Translations under genes and position numbers: made by a program
The notes under the pieces: model-generated
The model's input: only the letters and a program-made list of their open reading frames with translations
Database searches by the model: none
Told to the model about the DNA's origin: nothing
Part shown: positions 36,806 to 49,617 of the stretch, piece by piece
Layout: every line of letters starts with the position of its first letter
Numbering within the stretch: the first letter of the stretch is position 1
Assembly (NCBI RefSeq): GCF_014066305.1
Contig: NW_023501071.1
Coordinates: 1 to 64,000 of the forward strand
Direction of reading: 5' to 3'
DNA length: 64,000 nucleotides
DNA from: Letharia columbiana
Taxonomy: Eukaryota; Ascomycota; Lecanoromycetes; Lecanorales; Parmeliaceae

Positions 36806-38999
36806 TATAATCTTTAATTTAATATAGATTTTAGAATAAAAAGCCTCTTTTATTAAAGTAGTAATATTTTTATAAATATATATCTATATTTAAATCGATT
36901 TAAGAAGTTTTATTCTATAAATATAAAATATATAAAATTATTAAATTAAGTATAATAGTTAAATATTATTAATTAAGCGTAATAAGTAGAAAGATAATTA
37001 GAATATCTTATTCTCAATTTAGAATAGTTTTTCTTTTATTTATTATATATTTTCTTTTTATAAAAATTACATCTAAACTTTAATAATATTATATTATTAT
37101 TTATAAACTTATATCTTATTATAATTATTTAAAAAATTATATATCTTTTAATTATAAAGTAATTCTTTTTATATAAAATATATATAATTAAGCCGCTAGA
37201 TATTAGTTAATAATTTTCTTTATTTATAATTATTAAAAAATAAATTATATTATTAAAATCGCTCGCTAATTTTATTTTTATAATTTTTTAAAATATATAT
37301 AATATAGAGATTTAAATTCGAAGCGAATTAATCGATTTTAGAGTTATATAAATTAAGATCTTCTTTATTACTTAAATAAATATAATTTAAAAAATAATTA
37401 AATTTATTAATCTCTACTATTCGCGAATTTTTTTTAATATATAAATTTTAAAATTTAATTAATAATAATATAATTAGTATATATAATTAACTTATTATCT
37501 AATTTAGATATATATAATTAATATAATTATATACTTTTTTTATTTATAGCTATACTTCTTAAATTTCGTATATAATCTTTTAATTTTTATCTTCGCGAAG
37601 TTTTATTTTTACTTTATTTTAATAATATAAATAAATCTAAATTAATAGTTAATAAATTTTTTAAGAATTTTTTAAGTTTTTATAATTATTAAATTAATAG
37701 CTTTAATAAATAATAATATTATATATTAATAAATTATATTTAATATTATAATTAATTATTATATTAAAAGATATAGCGCTATTAGATATATACTTATTTT
37801 ATAAAAATAATATTATTAATTTAATTTAATTATAAAATATAAAGAAAATAATTTTATTTTCTTTAAATATAAATAATATTATAATAAATAAGTATATTAT
37901 AATATAAATATTATAATAATAAAAAGAATTTTTAAGAAAGAAGAGAGTAGATTAGAAAAGAATAATATTAAATATTCGTTATTAAACTAATTAATATTAT
38001 ATAATTAAAATTTTATTAAAATAAAATATTATTTAAAGATAAATTAAATTTAAATATTAATTAGAAAGCTAACTAGAAAAAGAAGTCGACTTTTTTTATT
38101 ATTAATATATATTATAAAGCTATATATAAGCGCTTCTTTCTATATTTTAAATATATTTTAAATATTTATAGCTATATATATATATTCTCTTTTATATTTT
38201 ATATATTTTAATATTCTTTATATACGCGATATATTTATTAAAGATAATTTTATTAATTTAATTAATTTCTATTTAATTTTATATTTATTAGTTATAAGAA
38301 AAGCTCTTTATTTTAATATTATAATTTTACTAATATTATTTTTAAATATTAAGTTATATATAGCTTATAATTAATCTACTTACTCTTTTCTCTTCTTCTA
38401 CTCTAAAGATAAAAGAAAATATTATTTCTTTTTCGCCTTTATTTATAATAAATTAATTATTATTTTTATAAGATTAAAGATATCGATTTAAAAATAATAT
38501 TATTTAATTAAAAGTAAAGAATATAATACTTTAATATTTTAACGTCTAAGTAAAAAATATTATAATATTATTTAAATAAGAGAGAGTTATATTAATAAGA
38601 AAGATCTCGATATTTAAAAATAATCTTAGCGCGATAGAAGATTTAATTTTTATATATAGAAGATTTAGATAATAATTAATTTAGCTAATTAAATTATTAA
38701 AGCGTTTAAATTAGATTTTAATTTTATATTAATATTTAATAAAATTTATTTAATAGTTTTAAGATATTAATATATATCTTTATTAATATAATTAATAATT
38801 AAAATATTAATTAAAAAGATATAATTTTTAATTTTAATATTTAAAATAGTATAGTAACGAATAAGTAGTATTAAAGCGAATTAAGTATATATTATATTAA
38901 ATAGAAAAGCGTTAATAATTAGATTAATTAGAGTTTTAAATAAATTAAATTAAATATTAATTTTATATTAATATTATTATATATTTTTAAATATATAAT

Positions 39000-41500
39000 T
39001 ATTAATTATAATATTAATTAGAAAGAGTTAATCTCTAATTTAAAATATTAGAAATAATATAATAATATATTATTAAAGCGATATAAGTTTCTATTATAGT
39101 AAGAAGATAGAATTTATATATTAAATATTAATCTTATTTTATTTCTAATATTTTATTTATTTATATATTTCTTTTAATTTCTCTTTAAATATCTTAATTT
39201 TAAGATATTAATTAAATCTTTATTTAGCGTAAGTCTAGCTTTCTTAATTAATAATACTTAATATAAAATATTAATAAATATATTTTAGCGTAAAGATAAT
39301 AATAAATCTTACTTTCTTTTTAATATTAATAATAAAAAATAATAAATATAATAATAAATAAAGATAATATAGACTATATAAAATTAGTTTAAATCTAATA
39401 ATAATTATTAACTTATTTATTTAAATTTAAAAATTAGAAAATTCTAGAAATAAATATAATTTAATAAATATACGCTTATCGATTTCGAGAAGTTATATAT
39501 TATTTATTATTACTATAATAAGATTCTAATTTATTTATTTATAGATTATAAAATAAGTAATATAATAGTATATATTAAGTCTAAAGAATATATTAAAAAA
39601 ATTAATTTAAATAATTTATAATAAATAAATTTAATCGATAATTATAAAAATTAGATATATTTCTAAATTAGATAATATAAATTATTAATAAATAAAACGA
39701 TAAATAGAATATTTAGCTTACTATTTATTCTAGAAAAAATAATATTAAAATTCTCTTATAATATTAGAAAATCGAAAGCTTATACGCGAAGACTTTCTAA
39801 AATAATTTTATCGCTAAATTATAAATATTAATATTTTATTTATAATTATTAATAATTTTAAAATATTATAATTTTTATACTATCTCGATTTTAATATATA
39901 ATTAAAATTAATATTTATTATAAAGAATTAATTAATAAAAAAAGCTATAGAGTTAGAGATAAAATTATTAAAGAATTTATTAATTAATAATATTAAAGTC
40001 TTTTTAACTTTAAATTATTAGTTATTTTATAATCACTAATTATTTATAATAATTTTAATTTTTTTTATTAATATTAATTAGTAATAGTATAAGATTTTTA
40101 TAAATTTTAAATATATTAAAGATAAATATATTAGCTAGAAATTTATAAATATTATTAATCTAATTCTTATAAAATATAAAATTTAATTATATATATTTAA
40201 ATTTATAATTAATAATACTAATAATAATAATATACTCTTTAATAATTTAATTATTTATCTTTTTATTTTCGTAATAAAGAATTCGCTTAATATTAAAGAA
40301 TTTAAATTCTTAAATTATTTATAATATATTCTTTATATAATATATATTATTTAATTAATTTTAAAAAAACTTCTAAATAATATTAGAATTATTTTAATAA
40401 ATAAGAAATTTTAAAGAAGCTAAAATAATAAAGAAGATAAGAATTAAATTTAGATAAATATAATTAACTTATTAATAACTCTAATAAAAATATAATATTT
40501 CTTATTATTATTCTAATTATTATATTATTAATTATATTAAAATTTAAAAAATTACTATATATATTAATATTAGCGATTAATATAAAGAGATCTTTTTATA
40601 TTATAAGCTAAACGACTTTAAGATAAAAACGTTTTAATATTAAATAAATATTAATCTTCTAAAAAAAAGTAATATTATTAGAGATGCTTTTTTAAGCTTT
40701 TTTAGAATATTAAGATTTATTAAGATTTAATTTATTAGATATTAATCCACGCTCTATTTCTTTATATTAATATTATATATTTCTTAAAAAATAGATTAAC
40801 TATTTATTTAAGATTAAAATAATAAAAAATAATTATAAATAGAAATTATAGTCTAAGCGTTTAAATAGTTTTTAATTAATTTCTAATAGATTTAATATTT
40901 AATTTAGCTTATTAAATCTTTTTATAAATTTATAAAATTAATAAATAGAGAAAAAGAGATTATAATTTATTATATCTTTAATATTTATAATTATCTATTT
41001 AATTATATAGATAAAAAGCTTAGAAAATTAAAAAAAAAGAGAATTTCTTAAAGCTCTTAAGGCGATTTATAAGTAATTAATTATTTATTATAATTAAACT
41101 TAATTAGATTTAAGCTATCTATATAAATAAGCTATACTTTTATATCTAAATTATAATAATATAAAATTAAAAAAATCGAATTAAAAGATTAATATTAGAA
41201 AGAAGCTATAAGTAAAGATCTATTAAAAAATATTTAAAAGAATATTTTAAAATTATTAAAATATTAATATAAGTAGTTAATTATAAAGAGCTAAGTAAAT
41301 AAATTAATTAAATAAAAATATATTTAATTAAATAACAAAATTTAAAATTAAGAATTTAAATAATAAGAATAAATATAATTAATTTTAATAGTATAGAAGA
41401 AATAATAAGTCTTCTAATTATTATTCTAATTATAATTTTACTTTTAATCTTAATAAAGCTTCTTTTAATAATCTAGTAAATCTTTTAATTTTAAAATAAT
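39000..41500 (+). pseudogene. hAT transposase remnant
   Basis: In intact form, a cut-and-paste transposase acting on the element's inverted repeats. From about 39480 to 41330 the + strand reads, through RIP stops, as a fungal hAT protein: N-terminal BED-finger-like region (not clearly resolved), then KAIELEIKLLKNLLINN, the LTLNY*LFYNH*LF block (LTLD.WTS.N type), IIILIFFININ (AHFI block), FKYIKDKYIS, LIKYKI and FIINNTNNNN (the 'TDNASNN' Asp motif with Asp turned Asn). A 'FLNYL*YI.YIIYIINLILKKLL' type stretch (RC.AHI.NL) follows, with the C-terminal dimerisation region near 40930-41260 (IYYIFNIYNYLFNYIDKKLR, AILLYLNYNN). Catalytic Asp/Glu residues are mutated and there are dozens of stops. Confidence 0.92.
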
Positions 41501-42601
41501 AAAAGAAATTAAAGTTTAAATATATTATAATTACTCGAATAGCTTATAATATTCTTTATTCTCTCGCGAAGACTATTATATATAAGTAGTGGTTTTTAAT
41601 AATTAAAAGATATTATAATATTTAGAAGTATTATTTATTAGCGATATTCTATATTTTAATAATAATTCTTTATATAAAGTATTAAGAAAATAAGTTTAAA
41701 TAGATTAAATTTAATTTTAAAGAAGATCTTAATATATCGAATTAGATTAAAAGAGCTAATAATACTTTATATAAAAATTTAATTAATATTTATAATAATT
41801 ATATTAATAAAGATAATAAGTTTATAAAAAATATTTTAATAAGTCTAATATTTATAAGTTTATTAAGATATATTATTAATATTTTATAATATATAGAGAA
41901 GTAATTAATAGATTTATAGTTAGAGAGAATTAATAATAATAAATTTAATTTTAAAAAAGAGATTTAAGATAATTTGAGAAGCGAATTTATTTATAAATAG
42001 TTAATAAGTTTAATTAGATAAAAATAGATTTAAGAAATTTAAAAGAATTATAATAGAGTAGAATAGAAGAGTAGTAGAGAGTTTAAGAGAAGAATAAATA
42101 TAAAGTTTATTAAGCTTATTTAACGCGTTAAAATAAATATATAAATAAAGATAATTATAGAATTTTATTCTTATAATATTTAAAGATTTAAAATTTAAAA
42201 TATTCTTTTATATTATAATTTTAAAAAGAAGAATAGAGATATTTATAGTTTTAATTATTATTCTAATTATTATTATTAATAAAAAGATAAATAGCTATAT
42301 TAGATTATTCTTTATATTCCCTCTCTCTTAATAAAGAAGAATAAATATATTCTATATATCTTAATCGAATTATTCTATAAATATAGAAATTTCAATCGAG
42401 ATATTTTATATATATACTATTTCATGATATAATATCACAAATATACCATATCGTAAGATATTTCGCCAAGATCTTAAACCTATATCAGAAAAATAGAATA
42501 ATATCTAACCCTATCTATATTATACTCGAATACGATATAATATTACTTAATATGAAATATTCTATGAAATATATTATACCTTTCCGACTAGTAAATAGAG
42601 C

Positions 42602-43040
42602 TATTCTATCTAAAATGTCTTTATTAAAATAAAGCGTTCTACTCGAAAATCTTATTTATATAAGACGTCTTATCTAATAGTTTTAGCTTTAAAACTCGCC
42701 TTCGACGTAATTATTATCTAAGCGACTCTCTAAAAAAATTAAATTTCTAATTTTTAATAGGAGATTTAAGTATTCTTAAATTTTTAATTCTCTATTTTTA
42801 GTAATTAAGCGCATTACTCTCGATTTTAATTAATATTACTATAAAGTAGCTAGCTAGATTCTTTAAATTATAATTAATTTAAAATAAAGTATAGATATTA
42901 TTATTAGTAACTTAGCTAAGAAAGTTTAGTCTTAAGAGTATCTACGCTTAATAGCTAGATACCTCTATTTAAACCTAAATAAAGCCTTATAGAGCTTCTA
43001 TAGAAACGTTATAAGGCTTCTTTATTCCCTTAGAGACTAC
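42602..43040. repeat. Repeat E, copy 1, remainder after the hAT insertion
   Basis: Completes the second member of the 515-bp repeat: AAAATGTCTTTATTAAAATA through GAGACTACTTCTAATA. It then abuts the inverted hAT fragment with no visible duplication. Confidence 0.75.
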
Positions 43041-45348
43041 TTCTAATATAAAGTTATTAAAAGATAAAAAATAATTATATTATATTTTAAATATTATTAT
43101 TATAATATTAAATTATTTAAATAGAAATCTAATATATAAAGAAGATAGTCTTATAATAAAAAGAATTAATATAAAAAGAAAGGTTTTAGAAGAAAAGAAA
43201 AGCTTAGATATTTATCCCGTATATTATATTTTTAAATTACTTTATATTATTTAACTTAAATTAAATATTAATAAAACGCTTTCTCTTAATTTAATTTTAA
43301 ATAAATTATATTTATTAAGCGCTATTATTTAGTATAATTTTTTTTATCTTTATATTAATTCTAATTATTATTATAGCTTATATAGATTAAAAGATAAAAT
43401 ATCTAAGAGAATAAATTAGTAAGTAATTATTTTTATCTAATTCAATTAGCGTTAATTATTAAATTTTTTTAAATTTTTTATATATTTTATTTTTACTTTC
43501 TTCTCTTTAAGTCTTATTATCTTTATAGAAATAATTATTCTTTAAATTAAACTCTATAATAATATACTTAAAATAATATATAATATATATTCTTTTTATT
43601 TTTAATATTAATACTTATTAGAATTAACGTATTTTTTAATAAAATAAGCTTTAATTAAAATTAAGAATAGCTTAATATTTATAAATATTTATATTAACTC
43701 TTTAATTTCTTTATATATATTTAATAATTTATCTTTTTATAGTAATTAAAGTAAAAGAGATTAAATTTAATAATTTATTATAATAAATATTAAATATTAA
43801 TAATAATAGCGATATTAAAGAGTTTTAATATAAATTAATTAAGCGATAATTAAGTTCTTAATTAAAATAAAAAGCGAAGAATAAATTTAATTAAAATAAA
43901 AATATTAAGAAACTATAATAACGAATAAATATAATTTTATTTAAAAAAAAAATAATTAAAAAAATAAAGAAAGTCGATATTTTAGTTATTAATTATATTA
44001 TAATTATTAAAAAGTATAAAACTATATATATTAATATTCTATCGTTAAAATAAAAATAAGCTTTTAAATAACGTAGATAAGATATAATAAATAAGCGATA
44101 AATAATTTTAATTCTAGCTATTATTTTAGTAGATTTATATTTTAATAATATTATATAAAAAAAGCACGCGAGCGTAATTATAAAAAAATTTAGAGTTTTA
44201 TTTATCGCGCGAAGTATTAATATATATAAAAGAATAATATAAAGCTAAGCTTAGAAATCTTAAATTTATATATATATTTAATTATAAATATAAGTTCGCT
44301 ACGCTTTTTAACTAGATCGGCTAAGTTATCGCGGGTAAATAAATTAGCGTTCGTAACTATTAAAAGATAGTCGAATAGCCCTAATAAAAAAATAGATATA
44401 TATTATTTAATTTTAGAATAACCTTTTTATTTTCTATTAAAATTTTAAGATTTTTTTTTTAAATTATAGAACGAAATGTGGGCTTTTATAAAAAAGAAGA
44501 GTTATTAAATTTAGTCTTATAGATATTTAAAAGCGAGGAATTTAGATATCGCTTATTAAAGATCGCTTATTAAAATTTACTCGATAGCTCTAATTAAAAA
44601 AAAAATTATAAATTTAATTTATAGACCTTTACTCGTTATATATATAGATAAAAATAAAAACTTAAATTAAAAGAAAATAAAGACTATTAAAATTAAATAA
44701 AATATAAATACTAAGAATAATTCTATTATATACGCTAATAATTAAATAGATCTAATCTTTTAAGCTATTTAAAACTATAATATAGAATATAATAATAAAT
44801 ACTATTATAGCTTAGATATGATAGTATTAATAGACTAATTAATAAATATTAAATTATTATAAAAATCTTAAAATATTAAATACGATTATATTTAAAAGAT
44901 AAATTTATAGATTTTTATTTATATATAATTAATCTAGCGTATAGTAATAAAAAGTTTAATATAAAAACTACGCTATCTAAATCGATATTTTAATCTTAAT
45001 TATTATTATTACTATTATATAAGTAATATAAAATTATCTTTTTTTTTAGTATATTTAATTCTTAATTCTAATTATTATTATAGATATTATTAATTTATTC
45101 TAAAATTATTAAATATACTTTTATATACTTTCTATATTTAATCTTTTTTTTATATATCGCGAGAAGATAGCTTAAAGAAATATAACTTATTATATTAATA
45201 GACATAGCTCGCTTTCTTTTATATATATAAAATAATAAAATATAATTCTATTTAATTCTATATCTTATTAATTTAGCGTAACTATTAATTAAAATAATTA
45301 CTACTAAATATAGAAATTCTAATTAGAATATCTTATATATATATTATA
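43041..45348 (-). mobile_element. Inverted hAT fragment M4 (left-part module)
   Basis: Reverse complement of about 30770-32925 of the hAT element, split by Helitron H7 (44217-44635). It begins at AAAGTTATTAAAAGATAAAA. In this orientation an unidentified frame runs forward at about 43730-44216 (RLNLIIYYNKYQILII, then KKYKTIYINIL, then KKFRVLFIARSI when TAA/TAG are read as Gln). It lacks the terminal repeat itself. Confidence 0.82.
44217..44635 (+). mobile_element. Short Helitron-like element H7 (419 bp)
   Basis: Starts TTAATATATATAAAAGAATA after A, ends ATAGACCTTTACTCG before T. Shortest two-ended copy in the window. Inserted in M4 at the sequence matching CGCGAATTATTATATATATA of the intact hAT (opposite strand near 31700). 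Confidence 0.83.
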
Positions 45349-45799
45349 TTAATATATATAAAAGAATAAGATAGAGCTAAGCTTAAAAATTCTGAATTTA
45401 TATATATAATTAACTATTAATTTAAATTCGCTACGCTTATTAATTAGATCGACTAATTTATCGCGAGTAATTAAATTAGCGTCTATAATCTTTAAAATCT
45501 TACTCTCTCGCGTCTTTCTTATTAAAAAAATAGATATATATTATTAACTCATAGAATAACATTTTTATTTTCTATTAAAATTCTATTTTTTTTTTAAATC
45601 TTAGAGCGCTATTTACGATTTTCGAATATTTAATAATTTTTAGATTTAATCTTATAATAAATTATTAAAGTATAGAAATTCAAATATCGCTTATTAAAGT
45701 TCGCTTATTAAAGTTCGCTTATTAAAGATCGCTTATCTACTTACTCGATAGCTCTAATTAAAAAAATAATTATAAATTTAATTTATAGATCTTTACTCG
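45349..45799 (+). mobile_element. Short Helitron-like element H8 (451 bp)
   Basis: Starts TTAATATATATAAAAGAATA after A, ends ATAGATCTTTACTCG before T. Contains three consecutive GAACTTT/GATCGCTTATTAAAG-type short repeats near 45690-45735. Followed 17 bp later by H9. Confidence 0.83.
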
Positions 45800-45816
45800 T
45801 TATAATTATAATATTA

Positions 45817-46723
45817 TTAATATATATAATAGAATAAGATAGAACTAAACTTAAAAATCTTAAACTTATATATATAGTGAATTATTAATTTAAGTTCTAT
45901 ACGCTTTTTAATTAAACCGACTAAGTTAGCCCGATAGTCCTCTCGCGTTTCTCTTATTAAAAATTTATATATAGAAGTTTTACACTTTAAAGTACTCAGC
46001 TTACGATATATATAGTTATTTTATAATTCCTTAAATTATAAAGCTCGCTATACGCTTTCTAACGCTATAAAAATAATAAAGTTTAACTTACTACTAATAA
46101 ATTAAATAAATATTTAAATATAATAATTATAATAGTTATATTAAACGCGTTCGAGATCGAATAATAATCCTTTCACCTATTTATATAATTATTCTTCTTC
46201 TATAATTCTATTAATTTATTAATTATAAATAAATTCGCTCTCGATATCTCTCGTCTAAATATTACTAAGTATCTAAGATATATATCTCTTTCGTCTATTT
46301 TTTAAATCTCTTATTAACGATAATTAAGACCGTAAACGAGCTTAATAGCTATTTACTACTACTTATAAACGCGTTAAAAGACTCTTAAAAAGAGCTTAAA
46401 TAAATATATTCTCCTCTATATACTTCTTTTAAGCTAGCGATAAATAAGTTAAATTAATATTTAAATATTATAATTATATTAAACGCGTTTAATTTAAATA
46501 TATATACCCCTTTTACCCGCCTCTTAAAGCTCTTATTAACGCTCTTAAACTATTTCTTAATAAATTCGCTATTACTAATAATCGAGATCGTAAGCGAGTT
46601 TAATAGCTATTTATTATTAATTATAAAGGCGTTAAAAGGCCTTTAAAAAGAGCCTAAACGAATATATTCTTTTCTATATACTTCTCTTAAGCTAGCGATA
46701 GATAAGTTAAAATTATTAAAACT
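45817..46723 (+). mobile_element. Helitron-like element H9, 5' part only
   Basis: Starts TTAATATATATAATAGAATA after A. Holds the family 5' region with the ACGCGTTCGAGATCGAATAA block (46145) and a second, partial ACGCGTTTAATTTAAA block (46485). It is cut off where repeat E copy 2 begins; no right end. Confidence 0.75.
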
Positions 46724-49437
46724 AGCATAGATACGATATTAGTATAAGTGAGATAGAACTAGAATAATAAGGCTATCGAACTATATATGTGGAAAGGAGG
46801 TATAATATGATAGGGGATGCCTCCGCCAAGGCCCGCTAGCCATAGGGCTGAGTGGTGTGTTAAGGGTACGCTCGTAACAGTACTCCCCTCTCTTAAATAG
46901 CCATAGCCCTTATAGCTGGTAGACCGGAGATGCAGGCCCATTGCTTACCTTGTATCTCCAAACATCCATAGTCCCTGCAAGCCTTGACTGGAGAGGATTT
47001 GCCAGAGATCCTGGAGATGTAGGCCATATCTTGCCTGCGTGTCAGTAAGATTCCCTAAGCCCTTCTCCAGCTTTCTTGCGATGGTCCTTCGAAAGAACCA
47101 CTTGTGCGTCATAACGCGGGCCCTCAATTTGACGAAGATCCATGAAGAATTGAATGAATAGTGATTAAAAAACGCAGTCTGGTGCCGAATAGTCATTTGA
47201 TACTCACTTTTGCAATGGTGAGGAAATTTATAAAATGATGAGATCTGATTGATTAGTTGCTCCCGAGTCGAACCGAGCCGTAAGCGCTAAAACTTTAAAC
47301 TAATGATTAAATAAGTCTCTTTATAGAATATTATATAGTCGATATCGATAGAGACTATCGACGGTGATAGTAAGATCTATAGACGACGTACTATGGTTTC
47401 GAAAGACCTTTATGTATATGATAATAAAGGAAGCCTACTTAGTAAGTCTGATATGAGGCTATTAATGAGTAATATAGGCCTAAGAAATCGATTTTCGAAT
47501 GTGAAAAAAAATGATGCCTTTCTAAAAACATCGAACGTTTTTAATTCGTTTAAAAATACGATATTCGAGATTTATCGATACTTATACTAATTTCGACTAT
47601 ATTTATAAAACTATTACGTTCTTAACTATATTTATCTATTACGTTTTTAATTATAGATAGCCCTAGTAATTAAATTTAAATACTTCGTCGATATTTATAT
47701 TAAAGCGAGAGTATTTATTATACTTCTATATATTAGTCTAATTTTTATACCCACGTTTATATATCTTATCGATATTTAAATCGTTATTATTACTTACGTT
47801 AGAACGGGTTATAATCGAGTATTTCTCTTTTTTAATATCGACCTCGATCTTTACTTTTATATATTATTTTATAAATCTCTTTACTTTCTTTTTAACTAGT
47901 TCCTTTATAAATTATTAATAATTAAACTATTTTCTTATAATATATTTCTTTAGTTAAGATATAGTCTAATCTCTTCTATATATAATAAATATATTATATA
48001 AATAAAGCTTTAATTTCTCTCGTAAATTATATATAATATTATTAGAGTCTTTGAAATTACTTTTATATTCGATATATATTATAAAGTTTCTATAGAATAT
48101 AAGAAAGAGTTAACTTTCTTAGCTTATTCTACTATAAGTATATTAATAGGTCTATTAAATAATTAATAATAGTACTTCGTATATATTACTTAGATAATTT
48201 AAAAGAACGTCGATTATAGAATATAAGCGATATCGTTATCTAATAAATATATAATAACTGGCCTTCCCTTTAAGCCTCGCTATAACGTAGGTAATTTTGA
48301 AAATATTGGTAAGAAAATGATCGCCATTGTGGGTAAGCTTATCTTGGATTCTTATTTTCTAGTCATCGAATAGTATTGAATTCGTGCCCGTGAAGACAGG
48401 TGGATCTAGTAGCCTCGGGCTGAGTGGCTGTCTGACTATCTGCTATAGCGAGATTAATCGATATCGATTTGCTCTAAGTGTCTCGAAATCTCGTGAATAT
48501 AGATAGAGGTGGGGACGGAGGTGGAGTAGAGATGCCAGGCGAGTTTTAGGCCTATGTCTCTCCTTGCTATCCTGGTATCTCCTACGAAGGAGGTGGAGCA
48601 GAGATGCCAGGCGAGTTTTGGCCCTGCATCTCCCCTGACTGCATCTCCCCTAGGTGACTCGATGTTCTATGATATCGCTGGTAAAGGTCCTCAGCAGATA
48701 GAGATCGCTGCACGCGTGGCATACGAAGTCGTAGCGAATTTGGAGGCGAATATCTTATATATAGGTCTTTATATATAAGATAGTATATAGAATAAGACTA
48801 ATCACGATATATAGAAGATCGTAATCTAGAGAAAGAGGAAGTATTCTTATAACGACGATATGAAAGACGATATCTTAATATTAATATAAATGAATTTAAG
48901 AAATTTATAATATATTAAATATAGGTAAAAATAGAGTAAAGCGAAGAGGTCTCTAAAATTCTAGTACTATAAAGGTATTTATAAGTTAAGAAATTTAATA
49001 GATCTCTATACTAAGAGTCGAAATTTAACTATAATATTTGAAATAGTATTATTTCTTTACGAGAGTCTATAACACTCGTTTCTTAATTAATTAAATCGTT
49101 ATAAAGATTATAAATACTTCGAGTATAACTCTTTTAAGTAATATTACTTCGTTTAGAGAATTAATTAAGATTTAAGTAAGTTATAATATAAAGCGGAGAA
49201 GGATTTCTTATATTCGATATAGGGGACTCGTTTTTTAATAAATTAGACTATCGTTAATATTGTAGATTATCTAATATAGATTTTTTCGAATGATATAGAT
49301 AAGTTATAATTTGAATATATAATAGAGTTTTTATATAATAGAAATACCTAGCGTTTTCTTTATTAGGCTCGATCGCTTACTTCGAGTAGAAAGTAAAAAA
49401 CCCGTTAATTATCTTCGCCGAGGGGGGTATAAAGAAG
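46724..49437. repeat. Unclassified repeat E, copy 2, partly spared by RIP
   Basis: Starts AGCATAGATACGATATTAGT. 46780-47270 and 48250-48780 have normal composition; the rest is RIP-mutated. Within the first spared part GGAGATGCAGGCCCATTGCT and GGAGATGTAGGCCATATCTT are an imperfect direct repeat. Short minus-strand ORFs here (60 and 83 codons) overlap this repeat and have no counterpart in copy 1, so I do not call genes. It carries the empty copia site at about 48912. The right end is at the GGGGGG run near 49425. Confidence 0.72.
47393..48376 (+). pseudogene. Unidentified reading frame of repeat E
   Basis: One frame runs from an ATG at 47393 (MVSKDLYVYDNKGSLLSKSD, then LLMSNIGLRNRF) through 47711 (VFIILLYISLIFIPTFIYL) to RYNVGNFENIGKKMIAIVGK and a stop at about 48374, broken by stops that are mostly Gln/Trp type. 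Copy 1 (about 19940-20890) has the same peptides (DLYVYNNKGSPLSK, LSNISLRNRF, KQLTFLTYF), with at least one relative indel between the two. This suggests a protein once encoded by E. I do not recognise the family; I considered a DUF3435 tyrosine recombinase and found no convincing motif. Confidence 0.5.
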
Positions 49438-49617
49438 TCTTATTATAATGTTAAAACTATCTTAGTATAGATACGATATTAGTATAAGTAAGATAGATAG
49501 AATAATAAGACTATCGAATTATATATATGAGAAGAAGATATAATATAATAGAAGATATCTTCGTTAAGGCTCGCTAGTTATAGAACTAAGTAATATATTA
49601 AGAATACGCTCGTAATA
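49438..49617. repeat. Repeat E, third fragment (left end)
   Basis: AGTATAGATACGATATTAGT at 49464 through AAGAATACGCTCGTAATAAA; RIP-mutated. It ends abruptly in Helitron sequence at about 49618, suggesting recombination between nested repeats. Confidence 0.7.

Larger units (their letters stand above)
30610..42593 (+). mobile_element. Large hAT DNA transposon (11,984 bp)
   Basis: Inverted ends TACTGGCCGAAAAGGTATA and, inward from the right, TACTAGTCGGAAAGGTATA (16 of 19 identical, all differences transitions), flanked by the exact 8-bp duplication AATAGAGC (30602-30609, 42594-42601), which is the hAT hallmark. The uninterrupted sibling sequence is at about 29745-29765. It contains a hAT transposase frame on the right, two 2.1-kb direct repeats on the left, a 92-bp tandem array and a second unidentified frame on the opposite strand. 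Three partial copies (M2, M3, M4) and an end fragment lie elsewhere in the window. Long for a hAT; part of the length may be later insertions. Confidence 0.88.

Noticed and set aside
30600..42603. A 12-bp target duplication (TAAATAGAGCTA) around the large element
   Set aside because: Comparison with the other copies shows the inverted repeat starts with TACT, so the outer TA bases belong to the transposon; the true duplication is the 8-bp AATAGAGC, as expected for hAT.
46759..47196. Two minus-strand frames (60 and 83 codons) in E copy 2
   Set aside because: No counterpart in copy 1, overlap an imperfect direct repeat, no family resemblance.
47393..48376. Starship captain (DUF3435 tyrosine recombinase) in E
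   Set aside because: No Arg...His-x-x-Arg...Tyr arrangement or family blocks could be seen in the degenerate frame.
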